Below the pieces are notes generated by a model, which worked only from the letters and a program-made list of their open reading frames with translations, had not been told where the DNA came from and searched no databases. A DNA stretch of 64,000 nucleotides from Tropicimonas sp. IMCC34043 (lineage in GTDB: Bacteria > Pseudomonadota > Alphaproteobacteria > Rhodobacterales > Rhodobacteraceae), in assembly GCF_003390845.1 (NCBI RefSeq), contig NZ_QMEK01000001.1, positions 62,001 to 126,000 of the forward strand, given 5' to 3'. Shown here in pieces: positions 37,683 through 49,034 of this stretch; the first letter of the stretch is position 1, and each line of letters begins with the position of its first letter. The position numbers and the translations under genes were made by a program.

Positions 37683-39598
37683 GCGCGGTCGCTCACAGGG
37701 GGCATACCGGTACGATCGCGCAGCGGCATCGATTGGAAGCGTTCTGCGACGCTGTCGCGGACGCCCGCGGGGAAGATGTCGAGGGGGGGCAGATCGCCAT
37801 GGAGCGCGCGGGCGACGATGTCGCGGGCCACCGGCGCCGCCACCGCCGAGCCGCCGCCGCCATGTTCGATGACCACGGAAACGGCGATCTTGGGTGCATC
37901 GAACGGGGCGAAACAGACGAACAGCGCATGGTCGCGGTGTTCCCACGGCACCGAGGCATTGTGCACCACGACCGAGCGGACCTGACTGGTGCCGGTCTTG
38001 CCGGCAAAGCGCATGTTCTCGGGCAGCAGGCGGCTGGCATAGGCGGTGCCACCGCGGGCGTTCGACACCGCGTACATCGCCTTGCGGATCTGGGACAAGG
38101 TGGTCGGGCTGACCCCAAGCGGCCCGTCGGTTCCGATCGGCTGTTCGACGGCATCGATCGACTTAATCAGCCGCGGCCGGATCATCTGTCCGGTGGCGAC
38201 CCGCGAGACCATGATCGCAAGCTGCAGCGGCGACGCCAGCACATAGCCCTGACCGATCGCGGCGTTCAGGCTGTCGCCGACGCGCCAGGCCTCGCCATAG
38301 CGCTCCTGCTTCCAGGCCTTGCTGGGGGCGAGCCCTTCGGCCACCGCCGACATCGGCAGATCGTGGCGGATGCCGATGCCGAGCCGTCGCGCCATCTCGG
38401 ATATCCGGTCGATGCCGACGCGTTCGGCCAGTTCATAATAATAGACGTCGCAGCTGTGCATCAGGCTGCCGTGAAGGTCGACGCGGCCGTGGCCGCCACG
38501 CTTCCAGCAGTGAAAGCGGCGGGTGCCTAGCTGCTTGTAGCCCGGGCAATAGATCGTTTCGCCCGCGGTCACCACGCCGGCCTCGTGCGCCGCAAGTGCC
38601 GTCACCAGCTTGAAGGTCGAACCCGGCGGATAGGTGCCCTGCACCGACTTGTCCGCGAGCGGCCTGTGATCGTTCTCGGTAAGCGAGCGATAATCCTTGC
38701 CCGAGATCCCGCGCACGAACAGGTTCGGATCGAACGACGGCGCCGAGGAGATCGCGAGGATGTCGCCGGTCTCGACCTCGAGCACCACGGCCGCCGCGCT
38801 TTCGCCCGCAAGCCGGGCGTTGACGAAGTTCTGCAGCCCGTGGTCGATGGTCAGCTGGATGTCGGCGCCCTTCTTGCCTTCCTGACGCGACAGCTCGCGC
38901 ATCACCCGGCCGCCGGCGTTGACCTCGATCCGCTTTGTGCCGGCCGAGCCGCGCAGCAGATCCTCTTCCTTGGCTTCGAAGCCGACCTTGCCGATCTGGA
39001 ACTTGGGGATCTGCAGAAGCGGATCGGGGTTTTCGAGCTTGCCGAGGTCATAATCCGAAACCGGGCCGACATAGCCCACCACATGGGCGAAATCATGGGC
39101 GAGAGGATAGTGCCGGGTCAGCCCGACTTCGGGGGTGACGCCAGGCAGGGCGGGGGCGTTCACTGCAACCTCGGCCACGTCCTTCCAGGCAAGCTGGTCG
39201 GCGATGGTCACCGGGACAAACGGGCTGCGGCGGCGGATCTCGCGCAGGGCGCGTTCGACATCCTCGTCCGTCAGCGGCACCAGCTTGCGCAGCATGGCGA
39301 AGGTCTCGTCGAGATCGCCCACGTCTTCGCGCACTATCACCAGACGATAGTTCTGGGCATTCTCGGCAACCGGCGTGCCGGTCCGATCGAAGATCAATCC
39401 GCGGGCGGGCGGGATCAGGCGGATGTTGATGCGGTTCTCTTCTGCCAGCAGGCGGAATTGCTCGGCCTGATCGACCTGCATGTAGCGCATCCGCGCCGCC
39501 AGCACGCCCATGAAGCCCAGCATCCCCCCGCCCAGAACCAGCCCGCGGCGGGTAATGCGGCGGCGGCTGTCTTCGGTATCTTTCGGTGGGCGTCTCAC
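37679..39598 (-). CDS. mrdA: penicillin-binding protein 2 (transpeptidase of the elongasome)
   Basis: A 639-residue class B penicillin-binding protein with one N-terminal membrane anchor (about residues 18-38) and periplasmic domains. The active site has the nucleophile Ser in GSTFKLV (about residue 326), an SCD motif in HSCDVYYY, and KTGTSQ (about 532-537). It crosslinks peptidoglycan in cell elongation. I chose GTG at 39598 because it overlaps the mreD stop by four bases; an upstream open frame inside mreD is a shadow. Confidence 0.95.
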   Translation of the reverse strand: MRRPPKDTEDSRRRITRRGLVLGGGMLGFMGVLAARMRYMQVDQAEQFRLLAEENRINIRLIPPARGLIFDRTGTPVAENAQNYRLVIVREDVGDLDETFAMLRKLVPLTDEDVERALREIRRRSPFVPVTIADQLAWKDVAEVAVNAPALPGVTPEVGLTRHYPLAHDFAHVVGYVGPVSDYDLGKLENPDPLLQIPKFQIGKVGFEAKEEDLLRGSAGTKRIEVNAGGRVMRELSRQEGKKGADIQLTIDHGLQNFVNARLAGESAAAVVLEVETGDILAISSAPSFDPNLFVRGISGKDYRSLTENDHRPLADKSVQGTYPPGSTFKLVTALAAHEAGVVTAGETIYCPGYKQLGTRRFHCWKRGGHGRVDLHGSLMHSCDVYYYELAERVGIDRISEMARRLGIGIRHDLPMSAVAEGLAPSKAWKQERYGEAWRVGDSLNAAIGQGYVLASPLQLAIMVSRVATGQMIRPRLIKSIDAVEQPIGTDGPLGVSPTTLSQIRKAMYAVSNARGGTAYASRLLPENMRFAGKTGTSQVRSVVVHNASVPWEHRDHALFVCFAPFDAPKIAVSVVIEHGGGGSAVAAPVARDIVARALHGDLPPLDIFPAGVRDSVAERFQSMPLRDRTGMPPVSDRA

Positions 39599-40134
39599 AG
39601 GCGGCTCCCCAGAGCATCGGCTTCGTGCGGGGCTGCGGCGCGCACCCCGAGGACATAATGCGACAGGGCGACCACCAAAGGATAGGCCGCTGCGGTCACA
39701 AGTGCGCGTAAAAGAGCGAGGCCAAGCGGCGGCGGACCGAGCATCACGACGGCAAGAGCAAGCTGGTTGAGCCCGACAAGCGCCAACAATACCGCGGTCA
39801 CCAGCGCCCATTCGACCGTAAACGGCAGCGAACGCGACATATGGCGCCGTGCCCGCAGGAATTCGCTGCCAAGCACCACCAGTGCTGCGTCAAGCCCCGG
39901 TGGGCGTTGCATCAGCAGATCGAGAAACAAGAACAGCCCGGCAATCAGCGGCACAGGCACATAGGCCGGCCGCCGCAGCACCCAGGCAAAGGTCAGCGCC
40001 AGCGACAGGTCCGGTCCCGCCCACTTGCCGGTCACCGCCCCCAACGGCAGCAACTGGAAGAAACTGATCAGCAGGATCAGCAGGACGTAAAGCGCCCGAT
40101 AGCTCCAGGTGCGGGCGGTGATCGGGTCAACCAT
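39595..40134 (-). CDS. mreD: rod shape-determining protein MreD
   Basis: A 179-residue integral membrane protein with five to six hydrophobic spans, in the expected position between mreC and mrdA. MreD links MreC with the RodA-PBP2 synthase. The sequence is poorly conserved between species, so the call rests on size, hydrophobicity and gene order. It overlaps mreC by eight bases and mrdA by four. Confidence 0.88.
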   Translation of the reverse strand: MVDPITARTWSYRALYVLLILLISFFQLLPLGAVTGKWAGPDLSLALTFAWVLRRPAYVPVPLIAGLFLFLDLLMQRPPGLDAALVVLGSEFLRARRHMSRSLPFTVEWALVTAVLLALVGLNQLALAVVMLGPPPLGLALLRALVTAAAYPLVVALSHYVLGVRAAAPHEADALGSRL

Positions 40135-41053
40135 CGCCGGCGGTCCCCTCGGCCTTGTCCTCGGCGGTTGCGGGCGCGGGGTCGGGCGCCGGCTGCGGCG
40201 GTACGATCAGCCCGCCGGGGTCGGTGATGACCTCGCCATGGTGGCTGCGCAGGACGCGCAGGAATTCGAGCCGCTGATAATCGGCGGACAGCCAGACGCG
40301 GTATCGCCCGTCGGGGCCAAGCGCGAGCTGGCCGACCAGCATGCCGGCGGGAAACACCCCGCCATCGCCCGAACTGACGATACGGTCCCCGGGTTCGACC
40401 GCCTCGAGATCCTCGAGAAAGTCCACAAGGGGGGCTGCGGTGTTGTCGCCGGCAAGGATCGCGCGCTGCCCCGAGGGCTGGATCGTCACCGGCAGCCGGC
40501 TGGCCGCGTCGGTCAGCAGGATCACCCGGCTGGTGGTCGCCCCCACGCCCGAGATCCGGCCGACCAGCCCGAGCCCGTCCATGGTGGCCCAGCCATCCAT
40601 GATCCCGTCCTCGGCGCCGACGTTCAACAGCACCGACTGGCGAAAGGGCGAGCCGGAATCGGCGATCACGACGCCCGAGACCGAGGTCAGCTTCGGATCG
40701 AGCCGGACCTTGTTCAGCGCCAGAAGTTTGGCGTTCTGCTGTTCGAGCTGCACCGCGGCCTCTTTCCAGGCCTTCATCTGCTGCAGCTCGCGCCGCAGGT
40801 CCTGATTCTGCTGATAGATCCGCTGATAGGACTGGAAATCCTCGACCATCTTGTAGAATTGCGTGATCGGCACGCTGGCCCATTCAAAGTTGGGCACCAC
40901 TTCGTCGATCAGGTCGGCGCGGAACTTCTCGATCCGCGGGCTGTCGATCCGCCAGACCAGAAACAGACCGAGGCACAGCATCCCAAGCCCGATCACCAGA
41001 ATGCGGCGGACCGGGCGGACGTAGTCCAATTCTGGGTTTCGGTTGCGTGCCAC
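40127..41053 (-). CDS. mreC: rod shape-determining protein MreC
   Basis: A 308-residue bitopic protein. One membrane helix (about residues 15-38) is followed by a coiled coil (about 65-105) and the beta-rich periplasmic MreC core, with landmarks VSGVVIADSGSPFRQSVLLNVG (about 119-140) and GLVGRISGVGATTSRVILLTD. The C terminus is an Ala/Glu/Thr-rich tail. MreC activates PBP2 in the elongasome. It starts 49 bases after mreB. Confidence 0.94.
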   Translation of the reverse strand: MARNRNPELDYVRPVRRILVIGLGMLCLGLFLVWRIDSPRIEKFRADLIDEVVPNFEWASVPITQFYKMVEDFQSYQRIYQQNQDLRRELQQMKAWKEAAVQLEQQNAKLLALNKVRLDPKLTSVSGVVIADSGSPFRQSVLLNVGAEDGIMDGWATMDGLGLVGRISGVGATTSRVILLTDAASRLPVTIQPSGQRAILAGDNTAAPLVDFLEDLEAVEPGDRIVSSGDGGVFPAGMLVGQLALGPDGRYRVWLSADYQRLEFLRVLRSHHGEVITDPGGLIVPPQPAPDPAPATAEDKAEGTAGDG

Positions 41054-41102
41054 GCGATATGCCTCGGGTCGGGCGGCCGGGACGCGGCCGCCCGCAACGG
41101 GG

Positions 41103-42155
<1,053 letters not shown>

Positions 42156-42209
42156 TTATCGTTGCGAATCGTGATTGGCGCGACGATTCTGGCGCCACGC
42201 AGTTTGCGT

Positions 42210-42238
42210 CTTATAGGGGGCGTGGGTCAGCGGGAAAA
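42210..42238 (-). promoter_or_regulatory. weak candidate mreB promoter
   Basis: On the minus strand, TTTTCC (42233-42238) and TATAAG (42210-42215) are 17 bases apart, about 70 bases before the mreB start. The -10 is good, the -35 poor. Confidence 0.35.
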
Positions 42239-42413
42239 GGGGGCATTCCCCGGCGATGCCGGCCGCGTGTGCCCCGGACGGCGAATGCGCGCCGGTGGCC
42301 TGATCCCTGACTGACGTAGCGGCCTGTTACCAAAGCGTCGCCTGATCGTGCCGCGGCCGACACATTGCTGCACCACCAGACCGGTGTTCGTCCGACAACA
42401 AGAGAGCACCCAG

Positions 42414-43259
42414 ATGCGCACGCTTCTCCTTTCCATGGGCCTTGCGGCAATGGCCTTTACCGCAGCCGCCGATCCCGACCGGATCGAATCGCGGCTTGCC
42501 GCCGAATTCGACATCCCCGCTGCCAATCAGGGGGTCGGTGTCGACGGTGACTATTTCTATGCGGTGAACAACCACACGATCACCAAGCATGACAAGCAGA
42601 CCGGCGCCGAGGTTGCGCGCTGGGACGGCGGGAAGGGCGGCGCGATCCGGCATCTCGACGGCGCCGCGCTGATCGAGGGAAAGCTCTATGGCGCGCAGTC
42701 GAACTATCCCGAATGGCCGATGACCTCGTCGATCGAGGTCTGGAACCCCGAGACCATGGAGCATGTCGACAGCTACAGCTTCGGCATCAACTATGGCTCG
42801 CTGACCTGGCTCGACCGGCATGACGACGCGTGGTGGGCGACATTTGCCAATTACAACCGCGTCTTCGGCCGCAGCGCCGAGGCCTATGGCAACAAGTACA
42901 ACACCATGCTGGTCAAGCTCGACGACGACTTCCGCTTTGTCGAGGGCTGGGTGTTTCCCGAAGCCATCATCGACACCTTCGGCGACATGAGCAACTCGGG
43001 CGGGTCCTGGGGGCCGGACGGCACGCTCTATATCACAGGCCATGACGAGCCCGAGATCTATGCGCTGCGCTTCCCCGAAGCCGGGTCCGAGATGGTCTGG
43101 GTCGGCACGATCGGATTGACGAACACGGGCCAAGGCTTTGCCTGGGACCGAACAGCCGACCTGCCCACGGTCTATGCCATCATCCGCGACAAGAAGAACG
43201 GCAACAAGGTTACGGTGAACGTGGTCGAGGGGCTTAACGCGGCATCCTGGAACCAGTGA
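42414..43259 (+). CDS. secreted beta-propeller-like protein of unknown function
   Basis: The 281-residue product has a short signal peptide (cleavage near residue 19, FTAAADP) and so is periplasmic or external. The mature protein has a regular rise of hydrophobic strands and motifs typical of beta-propellers, such as VGVDGDYFYAVNNHTITKHD (about 42-61), GALIEGKLYG and GPDGTLYITGHDEPEIYAL. Aromatic and acidic residues dominate. Similar secreted propeller proteins bind sugars or act as lactonase-like enzymes, but I cannot assign a reaction. It stands alone between mreB and leuA. Confidence 0.7.
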   Translation: MRTLLLSMGLAAMAFTAAADPDRIESRLAAEFDIPAANQGVGVDGDYFYAVNNHTITKHDKQTGAEVARWDGGKGGAIRHLDGAALIEGKLYGAQSNYPEWPMTSSIEVWNPETMEHVDSYSFGINYGSLTWLDRHDDAWWATFANYNRVFGRSAEAYGNKYNTMLVKLDDDFRFVEGWVFPEAIIDTFGDMSNSGGSWGPDGTLYITGHDEPEIYALRFPEAGSEMVWVGTIGLTNTGQGFAWDRTADLPTVYAIIRDKKNGNKVTVNVVEGLNAASWNQ

Positions 43260-43332
43260 GCCGGGATACCGGCCGGCAGGCATCGGCCTAAGCCTCTGGC
43301 GTCACTGCGGCCGTGTTCTTGGCCGCCGGGGA

Positions 43333-43366
43333 AACCGCCCCCGCGCAGGCTGCGCTGGGGGCGGTT
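43333..43366. terminator. terminator between the propeller-protein gene and leuA
   Basis: AACCGCCCCC (43333-43342) pairs with GGGGGCGGTT (43357-43366), with an inner GCGCA/TGCGC extension. TTTCC follows on the minus strand. It can terminate leuA and perhaps the convergent plus-strand gene. Confidence 0.7.
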
Positions 43367-43394
43367 CGGTGGGGCGTCGGCGACAGGCGTGCGA

Positions 43395-44960
<1,566 letters not shown>

Positions 44961-45001
44961 GGGGTGTGTTCCTTGGTGTCCTTCAATCCCTGGCGCGATT
45001 G

Positions 45002-45053
45002 CCTAAGCCCTCTGAGCGGACGCGCCGATCGGCACGCTCAGAGGCGGCTAAGG
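45002..45053 (-). promoter_or_regulatory. attenuator-like hairpin overlapping the leuL end
   Basis: CCTCTGAGCG (minus strand) pairs perfectly with CGCTCAGAGG over 10 bp (45035-45044 with 45009-45018). With a two-base bulge the stem extends outward through CCTTAG/TTAGG pairs. The stop codon of leuL lies in the 5' arm, and the run of leucine codons is in the outer stem. No poly-T follows. Confidence 0.6.
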
Positions 45054-45124
45054 AGAAGGAGGCCGGCAGCCGGAAGCGCCCGCAGGATCGCGGAATTGCA
45101 GGGGATATGCCGGGGCGTCATCAT
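45038..45124 (-). CDS. leuL: leucine-rich leader peptide upstream of leuA
   Basis: A 28-codon frame with two tandem ATGs encodes a peptide with seven leucines, including four in a row (residues 22-25, codons CTC CTT CTC CTT) and a final Leu before TGA. It ends 77 bases before leuA, and its last codons and stop lie inside a hairpin. This is the classic form of an amino-acid attenuator: ribosome stalling on Leu codons would alter the hairpin when leucyl-tRNA is scarce. There is no ribosome binding site, but a TATAGT box ends 8 bases before the ATG, so the transcript may begin at or next to the AUG. Codon frame and stop were read directly; regulation is inferred. Confidence 0.7.
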   Translation of the reverse strand: MMTPRHIPCNSAILRALPAAGLLLLSRL

Positions 45125-45132
45125 GGCTCGGG

Positions 45133-45160
45133 ACTATACCCGCGCCTTGGCGAATGAAAA
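45133..45160 (-). promoter_or_regulatory. candidate leuL-leuA promoter
   Basis: On the minus strand, TTTTCA (45155-45160) and TATAGT (45133-45138) are separated by 16 bases. With a start site seven or eight bases downstream, transcription would begin at the leader ATG. Confidence 0.55.
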
Positions 45161-45255
45161 GCGATAAATCTCGGGCTGCCACAGATTGCGGCGACGCTGC
45201 CGCCATCGCGGCGCCGGGCCGGGCACAAGGCAGATGTCGGGCAGGGGAAGGGGCG

Positions 45256-46776
45256 TCAGTTCGATGTCGGTGCAGCCGGTCCCGCGCCTGTCTCTTGCGG
45301 GGCGGTTGCCTCGGGGGCCGTCGGGGCGGCAAGGGCGGCGCCCCCGGCCTCGCCTTTCGGCACCAGGGTGCCGTCGTCCCACTGGCCAGCCACCTCGTCG
45401 CCGTTCGAGAACCGCATCTGGCCTTCGCCCTGGGGAATACCCTCGGCGAATGTCCCCTCATAGACGTCGCCGTTGGCATAGGTGGCGATCCCCTTGCCGG
45501 TGATCTTGCCGTCCTTCCAGGCGCCGACATAGCGGAAACCATTGGGCGAAATCAGGGTGCCCTGGCCCTCGCGCTGGCCGCCGACGAATTGCCCCTCATA
45601 GGTGCTGCCGTCGGGATAGCTGGCCCGGCCCTTGCCCTCGCGCACGCCCTCGACCCAGTCGCCATCATAGGAATAGCCATCGGGATAGGTCATGACGCCG
45701 GCGCCGTTGTACTTGGCATCGTCGAAATGGCCCTTGTAGACGCTGCCATCGGCATAGCTCGCAACGCCGTCGCCCTGCATCACGTTCTCGACCCAGTCGC
45801 CGTCATAGGAATTGCCGTTGGGATAGGTGATCTTGCCCTTGCCGTGGGCCATATTGTTCACCGACTGCCCGACATAGACCGAGCCGTCGGGATAGGTCAC
45901 CTCGCCCTGGCCCTCGATCCGTCCATCAACCCACTGGCCGGTATAGACATAGCCGTCTGCGCCGGTCAGCGTGCCCTGGCCGTGGCGGCGGTCGTCCTGA
46001 AACTCGCCCTCATAGACATCGCCGTTGGGGTAACTGGCCTTGCCGTGGCCCTGGCGCTTGCCGTCGACCAGAACGCCCTCGTATTCCTCGCCATTCGGTT
46101 GGGTCAGCTTGCCCAGACCGTTGATCTGGCCGTTCTGCCAGGATCCGTCATAGCGGAATCCGTCCGGCCGGGTCAGCGTGCCCTGACCCGAGCGCTGGCC
46201 GCGGGCAAGATTGCCCTCGTAAACCGTGCCGTCGGGATAGGTGATCTTGCCCCGGCCTTCCTTGACCCCCGCGATCCAGTTGCCGTCATAGCGATAACCG
46301 TCGGGTGCGGTCAGCGTGCCCTGGCCCTCGTGCAGCGCGTTCACGAACTGGCCCTCATAGCGCATGCCATTGGCATAGGTCGCGACGCCCTGTCCGGTCA
46401 TCTCGTTGTCGACCCACTCGCCTTCATAGGTCGAGCCATCGGCAAACGTGATCTTGCCATAGCCGTCCGGCTTGCCCTTGGCAAAGCTGCCCTCATAGAT
46501 CGACCCGTCCGGAAACCGCGCCATGCCCTGGCCAAGGATCTCGCCCTCGACCCAGTCGCCGGTATATTCGTATCCGTTCGGCAACCGGTACGTACCCTTG
46601 CCGTGTTGCAGCCCGTTGCGGAAGGTCCCCTCGTAGATCCCGCCATTGTCGTATTGCTTGGTCTGGACGTCTGCCGTCTGCGCCGGCACAGGGCCGGCCA
46701 GGACTGCCGCCATCAGCACGGCAGCGGCAGGCGCCAGAAGTGGCGCCGGCAAGAAAGGACGGGCCTGTCGGGTCAT
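45256..46776 (-). CDS. secreted MORN-repeat protein with 18 tandem repeats
   Basis: The 506-residue product begins with a signal peptide (Arg-rich start, hydrophobic LLAPAAAVLMAAVLAG core, cleavage near residue 33, PAQTAD). From about residue 41 there are 18 uninterrupted 23-residue MORN repeats of pattern Y-x-G-x-W/F-x5-G-x-G-x3-PDG, then a partial one and a Pro/Ala/Thr-rich tail. MORN arrays form extended beta-sheets used for scaffolding or membrane/lipid binding; here it is expected in the periplasm or outer envelope. The ATG at 46776 has GGGAG upstream; an earlier frame start lacks the signal-peptide fit. Function is not assignable. It is divergent from nadE. Confidence 0.85.
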   Translation of the reverse strand: MTRQARPFLPAPLLAPAAAVLMAAVLAGPVPAQTADVQTKQYDNGGIYEGTFRNGLQHGKGTYRLPNGYEYTGDWVEGEILGQGMARFPDGSIYEGSFAKGKPDGYGKITFADGSTYEGEWVDNEMTGQGVATYANGMRYEGQFVNALHEGQGTLTAPDGYRYDGNWIAGVKEGRGKITYPDGTVYEGNLARGQRSGQGTLTRPDGFRYDGSWQNGQINGLGKLTQPNGEEYEGVLVDGKRQGHGKASYPNGDVYEGEFQDDRRHGQGTLTGADGYVYTGQWVDGRIEGQGEVTYPDGSVYVGQSVNNMAHGKGKITYPNGNSYDGDWVENVMQGDGVASYADGSVYKGHFDDAKYNGAGVMTYPDGYSYDGDWVEGVREGKGRASYPDGSTYEGQFVGGQREGQGTLISPNGFRYVGAWKDGKITGKGIATYANGDVYEGTFAEGIPQGEGQMRFSNGDEVAGQWDDGTLVPKGEAGGAALAAPTAPEATAPQETGAGPAAPTSN

Positions 46777-46952
46777 GACTGCTCCCACCGTGGAACCGGG
46801 GTTATTCGGGTCGCTCATTCGGTTCGCAACCCTAAATGGGCCTTGCCCGGGGGGCAACGGTTTTTGGCCCAGTTTTGCCCGCGTGTCTTTCACTCCCCCG
46901 TCAGTCTGCTAAGAGGTCCACGGCCCCATCGAGCCACGGCAAGGAGCGACCG

Positions 46953-48614
46953 ATGACCCGATTCCGCGTGACGCTGGCGCAGCTCAACCCGACCGTCGGC
47001 GCGCTTGCCGACAATGCCGCCAAGGCGCGCGACGCCTGGGTGCAGGGTCGCGATGCCGGCGCCGATCTGGTAATCCTGCCCGAGATGTTCCTGACCGGCT
47101 ATCAGGCGCAGGACCTGATGATGCGCCCTGCCTTCATCGCCGATTGCGCCCGGCATCTGGACCTGCTGGCCGCCGATTGCGCCGATGGACCGACGCTGGG
47201 GATCGGTCTGCCGCAGATGAACGGCGCCGAGCTGTTCAACGCCTATATCTACCTGCGGGGCGGCCGGATCCTGACCTCCATCTGCAAACACCATCTGCCG
47301 AATTTCAACGTCTTCGACGAAAAGCGGGTGTTCCGGTCGGGCGAGGTCCACGGGCCGGTGGCGCTGGGCCCCGTCCGGATCGGCACGCCGATCTGCGAGG
47401 ATGCCTGGCATCCCGACGTCTGCGAGACGCTGGCCGAGACCGGGGCCGAGATCCTGGTGGTTCCGAACGGCTCGCCCTATTTCCGCGGCAAGCGCGAGAT
47501 CCGTCTGACCCACATGGTCAGCCGGGTCATCGAGACCGGCCTGCCCATGGTCTATCTCAACATGGTGGGCGGGCAGGACGATCAGGTGTTCGACGGCGGG
47601 TCGTTCGTGCTGAACCCGCATGGCGCGCTTGCGGTGCAACTGCCGGTCTTCGACGAGGCCGTCGCGCATGTGGATTTCGTGCAGGGCGACGCCGGATGGC
47701 AGGCGATCCCGGGCGAGATGGCGCATCTGCCCGACGACTGGGAACAGGATTATCGCGTCATGGTCGAGGCGCTGCGCGACTATCTGCGCAAGTCGGGTTT
47801 TGCCAAGGTGCTGCTGGGACTGTCGGGCGGGATCGATTCAGCCATCGTCGCGACCATTGCCGCCGACGCCATCGGCCCCGAGAACGTGCGCTGCGTGATG
47901 CTGCCGTCGGAATATACCTCGGCGCATTCGCTGGAGGATGCCGCGGCCGTGGCGACGGCGCTCGGCTGCAAGCTTGACACCCTGCCGATCACCGGGCCGC
48001 GCGCGGCGGTGACCGAGGCATTGGCGCCGCTGTTTCAGGGGATGGCTGCCGACATCACGGAAGAAAACGTGCAATCCCGCCTGCGCGGGCTGCTGCTGAT
48101 GGCGCTCAGCAACAAGTTCGGCGAGATGCTGCTGACGACCGGCAACAAATCCGAGGTCGCGGTCGGCTATGCAACGATCTATGGCGACATGGCCGGCGGC
48201 TATAACCCGATCAAGGATCTCTACAAGATGCGGGTCTTTCAGACCTGCCGCTGGCGCAATGCCAATCACCGGGACTGGATGATGGGCCCCGCGGGCGAGG
48301 TGATCCCGCCCCGGGTGATCGACAAGCCCCCCAGCGCCGAGTTGCGCGAGGACCAGAAGGACGAGGACAGCCTGCCGCCCTATCCGGTGCTCGACCGGAT
48401 TCTCGAACGCCTGGTGGACGAAGAGGCGAGCGTTGGCGATATCGTGGCCGAAGGGATCGACCGCGAGGTTGTCGAACGGGTGGAGCGGCTGATCTTCCTT
48501 AGCGAATACAAGCGCTTTCAAGCGGCGCCGGGGGCACGGTTGACTCGCCGCGCGTTCTGGCTCGACCGCCGCTATCCAATCGTCAACCGCTGGCGTGATC
48601 GGCTTGGCAACTGA
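46953..48614 (+). CDS. nadE: glutamine-dependent NAD+ synthase
   Basis: A 553-residue two-domain enzyme that makes NAD+ from deamido-NAD+, using ammonia released from glutamine. The N-terminal nitrilase-type glutaminase has the catalytic triad Glu44 (PEMFLTG), Lys112 (CKHHLP) and Cys148 (PICEDAW). The C-terminal synthetase has the PP-loop LSGGIDSA (290-297) and TGNKSEVAVGYATIYGDMAGGYNPIKDLYK. Start chosen at 46953, with AAGGAG upstream and the conserved N terminus beginning there. Confidence 0.97.
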   Translation: MTRFRVTLAQLNPTVGALADNAAKARDAWVQGRDAGADLVILPEMFLTGYQAQDLMMRPAFIADCARHLDLLAADCADGPTLGIGLPQMNGAELFNAYIYLRGGRILTSICKHHLPNFNVFDEKRVFRSGEVHGPVALGPVRIGTPICEDAWHPDVCETLAETGAEILVVPNGSPYFRGKREIRLTHMVSRVIETGLPMVYLNMVGGQDDQVFDGGSFVLNPHGALAVQLPVFDEAVAHVDFVQGDAGWQAIPGEMAHLPDDWEQDYRVMVEALRDYLRKSGFAKVLLGLSGGIDSAIVATIAADAIGPENVRCVMLPSEYTSAHSLEDAAAVATALGCKLDTLPITGPRAAVTEALAPLFQGMAADITEENVQSRLRGLLLMALSNKFGEMLLTTGNKSEVAVGYATIYGDMAGGYNPIKDLYKMRVFQTCRWRNANHRDWMMGPAGEVIPPRVIDKPPSAELREDQKDEDSLPPYPVLDRILERLVDEEASVGDIVAEGIDREVVERVERLIFLSEYKRFQAAPGARLTRRAFWLDRRYPIVNRWRDRLGN

Positions 48615-48704
48615 CCGACCGGAAAGTGGCGCCTTGTGCGCTGTTATCGAAATCCTTGATCCGGGCGATCCCGCGCCTCCGTGTCACCAGCCCGGTGCGA
48701 CCTT

Positions 48705-49034
48705 TCAGTGGCTGACCATCGCGGCGCCCGCGATCACCATCGCGCCGCCCAGCAGGTCCCTGTGGCTCAACGGCTCGCCGACCAGACACGCGATTGCGAG
48801 CACGAGAAGCGATTCGACCCCGATCACGACGACATAGGCGATGCCAAGATCGAGCCGTCGCAACAGGACGATCTCGGCGGAGACTGTCACGCCGAGGGCG
48901 ACGACGATTCCCGCAATCGGCCAGAGCGCATTGCCGTCTGCGGCCAGCTTCATGAACAGAGTGGCCAGCGCGTATCCCGCCGCCGCGGCAATCGCCATCG
49001 TCGGCCTGGCTGTGAGCATATCGATCGAAAACAT
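48705..49034 (-). CDS. SMR/EmrE-like small multidrug-type transporter
   Basis: A 109-residue protein with four predicted membrane helices (about 9-28, 33-50, 57-78 and 86-106), the size and shape of the small multidrug resistance family within the DMT superfamily. It lacks the glutamate (Glu14) that is the drug/proton-binding residue of E. coli EmrE; the aligned first helix has Ala-rich sequence AIAAAAGYALATLFMKLA instead. It may therefore be a subfamily with other substrates or a subunit of a heteromeric pump. AAGGAA before the ATG supports 49034 as start. Divergent from mgtE. Confidence 0.7.
   Translation of the reverse strand: MFSIDMLTARPTMAIAAAAGYALATLFMKLAADGNALWPIAGIVVALGVTVSAEIVLLRRLDLGIAYVVVIGVESLLVLAIACLVGEPLSHRDLLGGAMVIAGAAMVSH

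Noticed and set aside
45154-46956. 600-codon plus-strand frame with regular hydrophobic repeats
   Set aside because: The repeats are the antisense image of the 69-base MORN repeats on the minus strand, where signal peptide and motif register are correct.
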